From Gautieria morchelliformis (lineage: Eukaryota; Basidiomycota; Agaricomycetes; Gomphales; Gomphaceae), in contig WHVA01000121.1 in the NCBI GenBank assembly GCA_015179125.1, forward strand, positions 124,001 to 188,000: a stretch of 64,000 nucleotides of DNA. The letters run 5' to 3'. The notes below the pieces were generated by a model. It was not told the origin of the DNA, did no database searches, and saw only the letters and a program-made list of their open reading frames with translations. This document shows positions 21,939 through 32,640 of this stretch, piece by piece; the stretch's first letter is position 1; every line of letters starts with the position of its first letter. Position numbers and translations under genes: made by a program.

Positions 21939-22860
21939 TTAGTAATCTACCTGGATATTGTGCAACACCCACCTTTGCACCTCCTCCTCGTCATCGTCGT
22001 CCTCCCTTTTCCGTCGAACGCTCTGCTCCCGATTACTCTGCGGAAATGACGCCACGGCGAGGCCAGCACGGTATATAGATTCATATTCCTACGCGATAGT
22101 ATTAGCGCACGCAAACATCGTACCAAATTGGAGCAGGGGAGTAGAATACTCTCGCACCTTAATCTGTGTCATAAAACCGCCATTGGGTGAGATACAATAT
22201 CGTCGATTCTGAACCATATGTAACGCCTCCTCGTGGCCTAAGTTATGGTGTTCCATTACGAACATAACTACAAACGCCGGGGACAGCGAGATGCCACCTT
22301 GAAAAGCACCGAATAAACTCCATTGCGCGCATGGTCGTGAAAGCAACCCACCGTTACAATGGACCAGCACTCTTCCACCTGATTTTATGGCCTCATCAAT
22401 GAACTGCTTCGCTCTGAGACCTGATCATGAGTCACCGGAAAGCCTCCAAGAGATCAGTATTAAATGTACCCCGGGAAGAGACGTATAAGGTTTTGCTCTT
22501 CGCTATCTTCCACATCCAATACAAGATATCGAAAGTGCTCTGGAAAGCGCGGTTTCACAGAAAATGCCTCCTTGGCGTCTCGAATACACACACTGAATGA
22601 AATACATGCCGACATGGTAGCAATCTCAGGCGGCATGACAGGAACAACACTTGTGCTTACATATGAGTAATGCCTAGTTGTTGTAATGTATCCAGGGATT
22701 TTGACACTTGGAACGGGCCAAGGTGTAGCCTCGGGATGATCTCCTGGCACTCGCGGCGCATCTCATACCTGAATTCCAGGAGCTCATGTAAGAAAAGAAG
22801 CACGCCAGCATCTAACGTGTGTACTGACTTCCACTCGAATTGCGCGTCGCGCATGAGCAT
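21939..22860 (-). CDS. STYX-like dual-specificity pseudophosphatase
   Basis: I read six exons: complement(join(21939..22088, 22158..22297, 22352..22413, 22470..22592, 22661..22768, 22829..22860)), 204 aa. Introns are 54-69 nt and all phases close. The order of motifs matches the STYX family: YEMRRECQEIIPRLHLGP, the ITHIVCIRDAKE strand, FRYLVLDVEDSEEQN and AKQFIDEAIKSGGRVLVHC. The C-terminal motif is NRRYCISPNGGF. The phosphatase loop reads HCNGGISLS. Cys107 is present, but the arginine of HCx5R is Leu113, so hydrolysis is unlikely and a phosphoprotein-binding role is inferred. Animal STYX is inactive through loss of the Cys instead. The C-terminal exon is basic, then acidic. The gene lies downstream of VIP1 on the same strand. 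Confidence 0.85.
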
Positions 22861-23081
22861 ACTTAGCAAGCGAGAAACACAAAGAAGTAACGGCAGGCGC
22901 TCAAAACCATCATTCGCCGGATTTGAGATGCGTGATTTGTGGAACAGTCCGTGTTTGCATTTATTGTTCATGGGCGTCGCATGCCACTCGGCTTCGGTGT
23001 TATTTACTTCAAATCATGTTTACGATAAGATACAGTACAACGAACAATGTCCACTCAGGTCTTAGCCCTATTATAGAACAC

Positions 23082-24243
23082 TCAAGCCTGTTTTGTGCCT
23101 TCGGCCTCCTTAGTAGGCGTGCTCTCGCTCTCCTTCGTTGCGGCGTCACCAGTCGTATCCTTGTGATGATCGGCGATCCGTTTCGCTTCTTCATGAATGT
23201 CCATCACTTGCTTCGAGGTGGATGTATAGAAAGACAGTCTGTAGAGGCGCTCAACTACTATAGGCAGAAGACATCAGCGTACTTACACTTTCTGACCAAG
23301 GGGATGTGCCAGGGCTTTGGAGTAATACTATGCCGCCGAGGGTGAGATACAGGTCCGTCAAGTACAAAAGGTGTGCCAACGCACATCCGTGGCTAGCTTG
23401 GAAATCCCCTTCTGCTCATCTACTTCCTTCGCTTTGGCTTGGGCGCCAGTGAGCGTTTCCTGCACCTTGCCGGAAATAGTCTTCTCGGGGCCTACGACAC
23501 GGGAACCTAGACTTGAGTCGAGAGTTGAAATGTAGGACATGAAGCGCTTCGATATGCCCTGTTTATCTGTATAGAGTTGTGGTCATGCTATGTAAGCCAA
23601 TGAAAACCAGATTGGTGCGTACTGTCGATGTCGATTGCCCGCTGCAGAACAGAGTCCGAAAGCTTGTAACCACGAGCCAGATATTCAGCGGCGACTGTGT
23701 CACAACCATGGTCGTAAGCAACAGGGACTATCAGTACAAGAGTAGTGCACGCACTTCCAGCTCTCGGCTTGTCGCTCTGCTCGATAGGGGCGTCTTCTGC
23801 GGGGTGTTCCTCGTGGTTGTCTGGAGCATCTGGGTGGACTGTGTCGCTTGTAACAGTCAGATGAGAACCATCAAGCGTCCCGCCAGTCAACATCAATGCT
23901 GTCTTAGCAGCTGAAGCCTTTTCAAAGTGGATCGTAGCAGTCTGCGACGATGGGTCGTGCTCAATTGATGTTATCCTGAGTCGTTTCGGGTGAGCATGTG
24001 GTGGGCAATCGCCACAGATCGTGGCTTCAATAAACGCACTTTCCACAGAAACTACAAACGAATGCATTAGCAGGTACAGTATCCAAGATAGCTCATGATC
24101 ATGGCATACGTAAAGAAATCCTTGAGGTTAGCCTCGGATGTGCTAGGGGTAATATTGGAGACCTGGTAGTGAGGCAGGAACAACGCTCGCGTGTTTCATA
24201 AGAAATATAATGAGTGGCTCACTTTCACCGAATACGAAGACAT
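23082..24243 (-). CDS. VIP1: Vip1-family RRM protein
   Basis: This small RNA-recognition-motif protein belongs to the fungal Vip1 family, whose role is poorly defined. I read eight exons: complement(join(23082..23238, 23287..23327, 23385..23566, 23623..23694, 23755..23975, 24040..24051, 24110..24162, 24223..24243)), 252 aa. Exon 3 is only 12 nt, and exon 1 is 21 nt. The RRM covers residues 1 to ~78. It runs VSNITPSTSEANLKDFF|T|FCGK|ITSIEHD, with both the RNP-like strands and the TATIHFEKASAAKTALML segment intact. The C-terminal half keeps the family sequence AAEYLARGYKLSDSVLQRAI and a charged helical stretch (EKTISGKVQETLTGAQAKAKEV). The short exons are supported by exact restoration of family sequence. 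Confidence 0.87.
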
Positions 24244-24940
24244 TGGTGGAGATGGAAGTTAAGAGAAAAGCGATAAACTGTGACAATCGATAAACTCCTA
24301 AAAGTTGTTCATGGGCGTCATATGACGTCAGGTGTCGACATCGGAACTCAAAAGCGTGTTATCTTATCAATCTACACAGATGAAAGACGCCAAACATTTA
24401 CATCCATTCAGTTTTATATTTATGGTTAGATAATAAACAATTGATCAGCTAACTGAGCTGCACAACCCGGAAGCAGGTTGTCGTGAAGGGCGACAAACGG
24501 GCAGCAAGCAGAATGGGAAGCTACATTCCCATCTGGACACTTGACACAGCCAGTGGTCGGGTGAGAAATTTTCATCTATTCAAAACCTTTTTTGTAACTA
24601 CAGCTAACTCTTTTGGACTTCGCAAATGACGATCCACATTGGCGCCCAAAGCCTGGGGGGCTCAGGCTTCTGAAAACAAAGCTGAGCTGCAGGCCTGGGC
24701 TCAGCTTGGCTCAGGCACTATAAGCGGAGATCCAATACGGCCGATCACTTACGCACACCAAAGGCACACGGTTTAGAACTGCGACTCAGGAATTTGGCCT
24801 TACGGATAGTCACCTGTGGTGCTATATAGGTGGCTACCTACAGGTACTGCACATGAAATGTGACAAATATGACCCTATAAAACAGTTTGATTTCTTGTAC
24901 AAAGCCACGTTCTATGATTATGAATATGATGAGTCCGGGA
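24244..24940. other. Intergenic region, VIP1 promoter side
   Basis: About 700 bp between VIP1 and the Crinkler-like gene. I see no coding region. A GC-rich patch with repeated CTCAGGC/AGGCCTGGGCTCAG motifs at ~24650-24720 is the only notable feature. Confidence 0.4.
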
Positions 24941-27094
24941 CTAACGCAAAAGCGCCGCTACAGGATACAAGTATGGAAGACCATACCTCTGCAACAACAG
25001 CAAGGAAGCAATAACAGAAACCAGAGCTGCAACAAAGATCCAGAAAGCATAGGGGGACATATTAGAAAACGCTTGTGCTATTTTGACTAGAAGCGAGTCT
25101 TTGGAAATGTGTAACTCATCCATGGTCTCAATCAGCTCCGAACACCTGGATATTCCCGGACAAAGATGGTTTGTCCCAGCAACGGAGAAGTCAATCAAGT
25201 AATATCCGCTTCGGCTATGGAGCACATGCTCAGCCTTCATGTCGTTCACCTCGACACCTGCGCGATGAAGTCGATAGAGTTGCAGCGCGATCGATAATCT
25301 TAGCCATTCCACATCAAGAATGGCGTCACACACTTTGCCTAATGAATCACATACCTTGTAAACTTTGCAAGGCCATCAAAACTCGTTAGACTATGGCCCT
25401 TGTAGCTCAGAACGATCATTGAGAACGATACATCCTCGAATACACCACTGAAGAGACCATAAAACGTGGGAGTGAGGCGACCGGCGAGCTTTCCAAGTCG
25501 CATGTATGCTTTGGCTTCGTTTTTGAGCTCACGTTCACAACCTTGCTGAGCTAGTTTGATCACCAAGCCCCCCCTGCTGCATCCATTTGGGTGAAATAAG
25601 GCCGCTTTGAAGACACGGCCAAAACCGCCTGCACCAATAAAAGATGTCGCAATGAGATGGACTGGATCACTCGAAGCATCGATAAGGGGGGTCTGCGAGA
25701 CATATGGATGGATACTCTGTCGCCAAGGGCAGGAAGATCGACAGTAACAGAATTTGCTTTCAGCAGATTCAAGTTAAAATCGTCGTCGGCCTCGTCGTCT
25801 CCATCATCGTGTTCGGGGAAATCAAACTCTTGCTGCTCATCCCCAGAAGGTCCCGATGGAACCGATATACGGGCTACAACCTTGGGATCCACCACATCCA
25901 CGTCCTCCCGCCCCGAAAGTATCATGTAACATATCAGAGACAGGGGGGTTAGCGTTGTGGCGTCCATAGGCAGTGGCGAGGAAATGACAATGTAGGGTCG
26001 CGAAAATTTTTTCTCGACTCTGATGATATACATTGTGTTGGCCACGTGTATAACGCCCCATTTTATTCCACGGGAGACCATGAAAATGGAGAGCTGGTAA
26101 AGAGTGCTTCAGAAAGTAGCTGTGTGATGAATGAATGCCTTACTTTGAAAATGATGGCCAGCAGACCCAGCTCTCTGGTTTTGCTTATCTTCAAGCTTCC
26201 CAGAATGTTCGCGAGGTTTGACTGGGTGCAGTGCTTCTCAAATACAGCGGGAGACTTATCTTCCCAGGCTATGACTCCTTCATCGTTCACCTTGACGAGC
26301 CTGTCGACGGTCACGTTTACTTTGCCTTCGCTGACCTCCGGCCGGTAGTGGCTGTTACAGCCTAAACTTTCCACCAATCCAATGCAGACTCGGAGGCATC
26401 CATCGGTGACTTGCCATACCTCCGCCTCGTTGGCAAGCGGGAAAAGGGCAGCATCCCGGACGAGTCTTCGATGATCTGTCCTTGAGTGCTCGAACAACTT
26501 AAGGTTGAAGAGACGGTTGAACTTCGGAAGACATCTTGATATCAGATCTTCCTGCATGCGTGAAAGTAGGTTAGGGTCCTGAACCAAGAAACACGGGACG
26601 TCTATTTTCCTCATTACTTGGCCAACACTGGCATATGCGGGGGTGCTCGTAGACGTGGACGGTGCTACTGAATAACGTGGTAAAACAGCAGAGATCATGA
26701 ATCTATGCACGTCCTGAACCGTAACTTGCGGGACTACCGTAATTTGTGGTGGGACTACCACAAGGATATGGAGCGCGTCTTGCTCAGGCGGCATACAAAA
26801 GACCTCGGAGAGTTTGGCCCACGGGTCAAGTTCCTCTAGGCCAGTCTCTGAAGGCTGGCCACCGGGAAATAATCGGTCCACGGCCGCATCGACGACTGCT
26901 TCCTGTGACAGGGGGATCGGTCGTTTTACCTTGTAGAGGGTGAGCTCGGCGGCAGTGACACCAACGAGTTCGGCCGCCACTTCGTTAAAGATCGCTTTTC
27001 TGAGGACAAACGTCCTATCATTGCCCTTTAACTCAATGGCACCTAGGAAGAGCTTGAAAGCAGTGATGTAGCAGTTGATTTTGTAACTGGCCAT
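24941..27094 (-). CDS. Crinkler-header protein with kinase-like domain and C-terminal membrane helix
   Basis: I propose four exons: complement(join(24941..25298, 25355..25692, 25749..26093, 26144..27094)), 663 aa. Introns are 50-56 nt; the 25748 donor (GTTACT) is weak. Residues 1 to ~105 resemble the ubiquitin-like header of CRN (Crinkler) proteins, ending ELDPWAKLSEVF...DALHILVVVP. A middle region (~110-400) contains IAWEDKS and PYIVISSPLPMDATTLTPL. I do not recognise a domain there, though CRN proteins often carry a nuclease-like fold at this place. From ~445 a protein-kinase-like domain follows: glycine loop GAGGFGRVF, VIKLA lysine, ELKNEAKAY helix, catalytic-loop-like VNDMKAEHVL (Asp kept, Asn replaced by His) and DFS in place of DFG. 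A hydrophobic helix (629-648) sits near the C-terminus. Reported CRN proteins are intracellular effector-like; the role here is unknown. Confidence 0.68.
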
Positions 27095-27417
27095 CGTTTC
27101 GTTCTGGTAACTAGGCTTCGGCGATGAGTGCCTCAGGAGTCAGAGAAACCGCACGGCGGTGGTGTAACATCGTCACACCTCTGCGTGAGAGGTGTGACCA
27201 CAAGAAATATATTTGTTTTATACGAAACAAACGCCGCTGGCGAGTACTCTGTATCAATCGAGACTACGACGTGCCACGTGCCGAAAGCTGCGCGATTTGG
27301 CGGTGTTCGTTCAACCACGCTGGGAATGACTTCGTCCCCTCGTCCGTCTGCTGCCGCTCTCGCACTTCCACAAGGTAGTTTGCAAATACGATTAGGGTAC
27401 CGTAGCGGTACCTGGCA
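27095..27417. other. Upstream flank of the Crinkler-like gene, up to the transposon
   Basis: Overlapping ORFs exist on both strands, but none has a recognisable product. The only distinct structure is the inverted repeat at 27172-27198. The stretch ends at the GGCTAT target duplication (27418-27423). Confidence 0.35.
27172..27198. repeat. Perfect 10-bp inverted repeat with 7-nt loop
   Basis: GTCACACCTC (27172-27181) pairs with GAGGTGTGAC (27189-27198) around a TGCGTGA loop. It is about 80 bp upstream of the Crinkler-like start codon, so it could be a dimeric protein-binding site. Confidence 0.6.
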
Positions 27418-27423
27418 GGCTAT

Positions 27424-27534
27424 TATGACGGTCAAAATGCACTTTTAAGATTTAGCGCAAAGTTTGAGAAATTTTTTTAGTCAGCGCAAGTTGCAACTTT
27501 GCGCGCACTAAGAAATTTTACGCGCGCACTTTTA
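27424..27534 (+). repeat. Left terminal inverted repeat of the IS3EU-like element
   Basis: 111 bp, matching the reverse complement of 40082-40193 except for two substitutions and one indel. A 21-bp near-palindrome at 27484-27504 is the subterminal core. Confidence 0.93.
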
Positions 27535-28250
27535 CTATGTGGTTCGCGCACATTTAAACCGGCACCAATCCTATAGTCACGGCGCTCTCCCCGGAGACAC
27601 CGCGACATTTTTGAGCCTACTGCGCAGCGTCTCAACCTCGTCGGTTAGACCAAGCTGTCCTAGAGACATTAGATACTTCCTGTGTGCACTTTTGTGTCAA
27701 CTTCTTAACATTGAAGTTTATGTCTATGGATAGACTATCTAAGAAAAATAGGCAATTTTCTAAAGAGTCCCTAAAATATTCAAATGGCTGGCTTATTCCC
27801 ATATGTCTGCCTTGGTCTTCGGTGGACTGTCGAAGGTGTGTCTTCTCATGCGAATGGCTGGGATTGGTCGGGCCGACGTTGAGGCTGTATATGCCTGTGT
27901 CTGGGACCGAGTGGTAGGTTTGTTAGCCCATTTGTCATCGCTCAACAGAGACGACGGCTCTGGGAAATCCTCATCGTCCCATACCCATATATCCGGGTCA
28001 CCTGGGTGTGCCGCTGTTATTGAAATATCCTATTAGCAGTTTATGGCAGCATACCTATGTTAATGGATTCATGGTCAGAAATAGAACCAGTCGGATCTAA
28101 ATCATCGGTGGTCATTCATGCCAGTTGTGAGATATATATAACGCATGGTAATACCTGGTGTCCTCGCTTTTTTTTTTCCCTTAGAGGGGTTGCCAAGGCT
28201 AGCCTTGCCTAATGTGGGCCATTAGCTACCAGACGACTCCAAATATGTGT
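27535..28250. other. Non-coding left part of the IS3EU-like element
   Basis: About 700 bp between the left TIR and the Zn-ribbon gene. I see no supported gene. Confidence 0.35.
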
Positions 28251-29298
28251 CTACGCACTTGTTGAACGTTTTCGGCCAGCGGCCGTCAAGCCTGTTGATC
28301 GCGGAGAATTTATCAGATCACTGTCCAAATCGTCAAACAGACTCGAAGAGACTGTGTCTGTGTTCCACTCATTCATATAGATCTTCGGTGAAATAGGTTG
28401 ACAATATACTGTAAAACATGCAACGTTAGCTTCATGTGGCAAGGAACGAGACAGTAGCATCAACTACCAATATAGATTTTGTACTCGGTCCAAGCCTTAC
28501 CGGCAGTTCCTTTCACTTCCTTAAAGGCATATCCGTCTGCAACCGATCTATGCTTCTTCAATCTCTTTCGTGAGGATTCCAGCAGACGCCAGTGTCGCTT
28601 TTTAGCATCCGCAGGAACACCATACTCGTTGTCCAGGAAACTGAATGGCTTTGGCAGGATCTCTCGCAGCCATTCATCCAGGCGTTCATTGTTCCATTCT
28701 TCACAAACCCAGAGTGTCCCCTTCGCTCCTAGCACAGCCAAGCCCCAGCTCTCCAAATTTCCCTCCACTTCACCATCTGGTGTTGCGTCATTGTTCAGTT
28801 CACCATCATCCTATACCATAATGTGAGCTTCTAGACAGGTTATCTAAGGAGGTCTTACACTGATGCCATCAGGGAGCACGATAACTCCTCGCACCTCAAT
28901 GTGAGTCGATGCTTTGATGTCACGCTTTCGCGTGGTCTTCAGCATCATCAACACCATTGGGACTGACATGTTGGTGAGAGTACTCACTTTTTTCTTACTG
29001 GCCTTTTCACTCTGCACATCTCGTTTCAAGCCGGTTATAGCCTCCTGCACCGCCTCATCCTTGGATTCCCGAGCTTGTTCTTCTGTACACCCTCGAGCGC
29101 AGCATCACAGTTCTTCATGATGGCCTGAACTGTGGTGCTATCTGGTATGTGATTGTCTGCTTCATGCCAGTTTTTGATGTGTGTGCAGTCACGGCACACG
29201 AATGGTTCATTCGGGTCCTGGTCCTGTCGAAGTTCGAACTTGGGGCAGTCGCAGGGCACACCACCTGTCTTGTACGTGCACATGACACGCGGGGGCAT
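28251..29298 (-). CDS. Zn-ribbon hypothetical protein carried in the IS3EU-like element
   Basis: I do not recognise a function. Suggested exons are complement(join(28251..28408, 28468..28810, 28859..28936, 28988..29298)). The N-terminus has a cysteine cluster (CTYKTGGVPCDCPKF, then FVCRDCTHIKNWHE), spaced like a small zinc-binding module. A Lys-rich coiled segment (TGLKRDVQSEKASKKK) and a Trp-rich region (SWGLAVLGAKGTLWVCEEWNNERLDEW) follow. Frames of the first exon do not join cleanly: between ~29140 and ~29080 the reading frame must change, through an extra intron (a 71-nt GTTCAG...AAG would fit) or a small deletion. It lies on the transposase strand, downstream of it and separated by the minisatellite. 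It may be an accessory transposition factor or passenger; both are guesses. Confidence 0.5.
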
Positions 29299-29869
29299 TT
29301 AGGACCACGCTCTTAGGTGGGTTGAGGTGGAAGGTAGTGGAGGGAATTAACCAGAAGGTCAGGGCTGCACGGTCATTGATTCTTGGCCGGCTGCAAATGG
29401 AAAATTTTCACGTTAGTCTGTACCCGGTGCATTTTGGATAAGTTAGATCTCTCAAGGTACATAGAAACCATGTTCACATGCTAATACACATTATAATACA
29501 CGATAAACACGATGTCGTACACGCTCTAACACACATGAGTCGACCCTCATGTGCGTAGTGCGCTCATTGACGGCACACGTACCCCATGTGCGCATGCGAA
29601 GCCATGCATGTGCGCAGACCAGAAGTCTGCCCTCAGGCCCCCCGCCTCGTCGCTGACGCATGGGCCAAGCCCATCCGTCAACACTCCTCCCACCGCCGCT
29701 CGCATTGGCCGCCCGCAAGTGCCCCGTTCAGCACGACGAGTTGAAAATGTCTGAAGCCGATCAGCTGTCACAATCGTGCCCTCGATGGTAAGAAGAGCTG
29801 CTGACCTCTTCGGCATCTGCTAGCGCCTCTATCCATTCATGTTTCCCTGCCCTTGCCCCACTACGGTTG

Positions 29870-30470
29870 GCGCGGATGTGCGGTGCGTGGATGCGCCGTG
29901 GCCACGGGTAAGGGTGCGGTGGTGGCGGCGTATGTGCCGGGGTGCGCGGATGTGCCGTGGCTGCGGGTAAGGGTGCGGTGGCTGCGGTGGTAGTGGGCGC
30001 GGCCAAGGGGGCATGCGGGGCGTGTGTGGCGCGGAGTTGTTGTGGGTGGCGGCGGCGTATGTGCTGGGGTGCGCGGATGTGCGGTGGCCGCGGTGGTAGT
30101 GGGCGCGGGTGGCACGGAGGCGGCGGCGTATGTGCTGGGGTGCGCGGATGCGCCATGGCCACGGGTAAGGGTGCGGTGGCGGTGGCGTATGTGCTGGGGT
30201 GCACGGATGTGCCGTGGCCGCGGGTAAGGGTGAGGTGGCTGCGGCGTATGTGCTGGGGTGCGTGGATGTGCGGTGGCCGCGGGTAAGGGTGCGGTGGCAG
30301 CGGCGTATTGCACCTCCCAGTACGGCCGTGGCAGCTGTGCGCAGGTGTCTGCACGGCGGAGAGGGCTCTGAGGAGGCGCAGGGTGGGCGGATAAGGGGAA
30401 GGGCGCGGGTAACGGTGGCGGCGGTGGTAGTGGGTGTGGCCAAGGGGGCATGCGGGGCGCGTTAGACATC
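29870..30470. repeat. GC-rich minisatellite
   Basis: About 600 bp of irregular tandem units. Each contains GCGTATGTGC(T/C)GGGGTGC, a CGGATGTGC-type block and GTGGCCGCGGGTAAGGG, with a period near 60 bp. It creates long repetitive ORFs on both strands that are not genes. It lies between the transposase and the Zn-ribbon gene. Confidence 0.8.
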
Positions 30471-30569
30471 GCCTGCGATTGGCCTGCGCAGTGGAGCGAG
30501 AGGCGTTAGGTAGAATCTACACACATCTGAGAGACTGTGCACCTCAAGCATAATAGGAGAAAAACATAC

Positions 30570-32640
30570 CTCTGTCATCCAGCTCGAACAGTATGTGGTT
30601 CAGCACATGCAGGCTGCGCGCCCAAACCACCGCTCTAGGCAACCAGACATCCACTGGCAGGCAAACTGAAATCTCCTTTGCTCTTCTTCCTGCAGTCAAC
30701 ACCTCAAGTGTAGGATAGGTCCCGTCATCTCATTCCTCTGGTAAGATGCCCATGTTCTTTGGCTGGAAGCCAGTATCCTCGAGCTCCTGGAGAACACGCC
30801 AGAATGCCGCCTCCGCGGCGGGAGGTAATCTGTCAAATGGGTTCTGGTGACGTGGTACCTTGACAGCTTGGTGCTTGATGTTGGCCTGCAGGTCTGCGCC
30901 AATCTGCCTTTGCAGAGTGGTAAATTCCTCTGCATCTGATTCTGCATCTGATTCATCTGGCATTGTGTGCAGATCCCTTGTGGCTGACACATCACTCAAT
31001 GCGTCAGTTGAATCTTCATTGCTCGGATGACCAGCGCCGGACAAGCCATGAGCGTGCGCGCCAGATTCTGTGTCCACACCATAGTAGCGCTCCAGGGTTT
31101 CTGGATGCACTCCAGTTAAATCATCCACTGGCATACCTGAGGTAGTTTCACCTATGAAACGGAGATCCTGATCGAGCAAGTCAGCGACCAACTGCCCGTT
31201 TAAGTAGGGCCGGATACTCTTACCAATGGGCTGTGGCTTTTTGTTTTATGACCTGATATTGGATGGTGATTCCATTTATCTTGAAATGTGTGGCAATCAT
31301 CATTGATTAAGGTCAAGAAAACTCGGTGTAATAACCAGAGATGGCAAGGAATCAAAGGGTCGAGGCAGCGCCATTTTTCTAAGCGAGTGAAAAATGCATG
31401 CCACCGACGTGCGAATTGTGTTCCTACTTCAACCCACAACCGTTCAATCCTTGTGTTCCTTGTTGATCTGTAGAGCATGAGAGAAGGTAGTATAAAAAAC
31501 AGAGTGTGTGTTACTTATGAACCCCACATGAACGAAGCCCGACCGGGGCCCTTGTGCATAATCATCCACACCGCAAGTTGTATATTCTCACCACCCCGAT
31601 CTCCGCGAACACGAGATGGTACTCCATATTGTTCTATAGCATCCATAAATACCTTCTGCACTGTGGATGCCCTGTTATTTGTGCTTGCTTGAAGCCCCGT
31701 GATCTACATCTTATTAACACAAGAGCCGGCTGCAAGCATGGGAATTAGGACGTACGGTGCGACAGAACCCATCTATGAAACTGTGTATGACAATGCCCCA
31801 TCGAATAAGCTTGTGGTGTCCATCGCAGTGCCAAACAAAGTTGGGCCGTGGGACAGTGTACTTACGACGCTCGATTTTCTTGTTGCGTCGGAGGGCTCGA
31901 CCAAGGGGATTGACACGCCCATAGGAACCACGGACACATTCCTTCTGTATCCTGAGGCCATGGTGTCGCAAAAAGCCAATAACATATCGAAGACCTGACT
32001 CAGGGCGATGTCGCTTGAAAAGTTGGAGCAGAATATCAAGGTCGTGGTCTGTGAGATCGGTGAATCGCTTATAAACCCCTGCCTCTTTCATTTTCTTTCA
32101 TAGTGTGTTTCGGTGGATACCAAGTAGGTCCGCCAGGGTCTTCATATTAAGTCGTCGGTTTCCCTTGGTAGCTTCATTCAGCCAGACTAGATTAATATCT
32201 TTCCGGGGCCGACCTCTGCAGCCAGTATAAACCTCAGTGACGTAAGTCTTTTTCTCAGAGTGCGCTGTATCACTGATAAACCACATGAGTGAGATGCTGC
32301 TTCGAGAAAGTAGCCTGTGTGTCACGTACTCTTGTTCAGCTCCAACAGCTGCAGATTCGAGTTCTACTTTAAGACCAGCAAGTGCATGGGCGCAACAGAC
32401 AATCCAATCTATTGGGAGGCCTTCTTGTTCGAGTGCTTCAAGAAGATGGACTAGGTTGGATGTAATACGCTGGGAATGGTGACGCAATCTCATCGCATCC
32501 CCGTCTTCTCGGTGTAGTAGTAGATGAGCCGATTGATAGCCATCTGTCAGTATTTGGTGTGCAGCATGGACCTCATGAGACCACTGTATATTGTCGAGAG
32601 CCTCTGGGAGATCTGGAAAGCGAGCTAGGAGTCCAGGCAT
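30570..32640 (-). pseudogene. IS3EU-like integrase-type transposase, inactivated
   Basis: The DDE/integrase-type transposase of the surrounding TIR element. Coding segments in order are 32640..31756, 31703..31519, 31467..31224 and 31167..30570. The N-terminus is a helical region with an HTH-like end (GRPRKDINL...KTLADLLGIHRNT). The core is rve-like: FVWHCDGHHKLIRWGIVIH (first Asp), RVRGDRGGEN (second Asp) and RNTRIERLWVEVG (Glu). The C-terminus (LPRAVVWARSLHVLNHIL) matches the usual end of these proteins. Lesions are: an in-frame TGA at 32098-32100; a donor site reading ATAAGT instead of GTAAGT (31518-31513), where phase and the 51-nt length otherwise fit perfectly; and another TGA at 30730-30732 within otherwise open coding sequence. 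It should not make active enzyme. Confidence 0.78.

Noticed and set aside
29829-30469. Long His/Pro/Arg-rich ORFs on both strands
   Set aside because: They are by-products of the GC-rich minisatellite; reading frames are open on both strands only because of the repeat.
29870-30470. Possible CRISPR-like array
   Set aside because: The units are contiguous and irregular with no unique spacers, and the context is a eukaryotic transposon.
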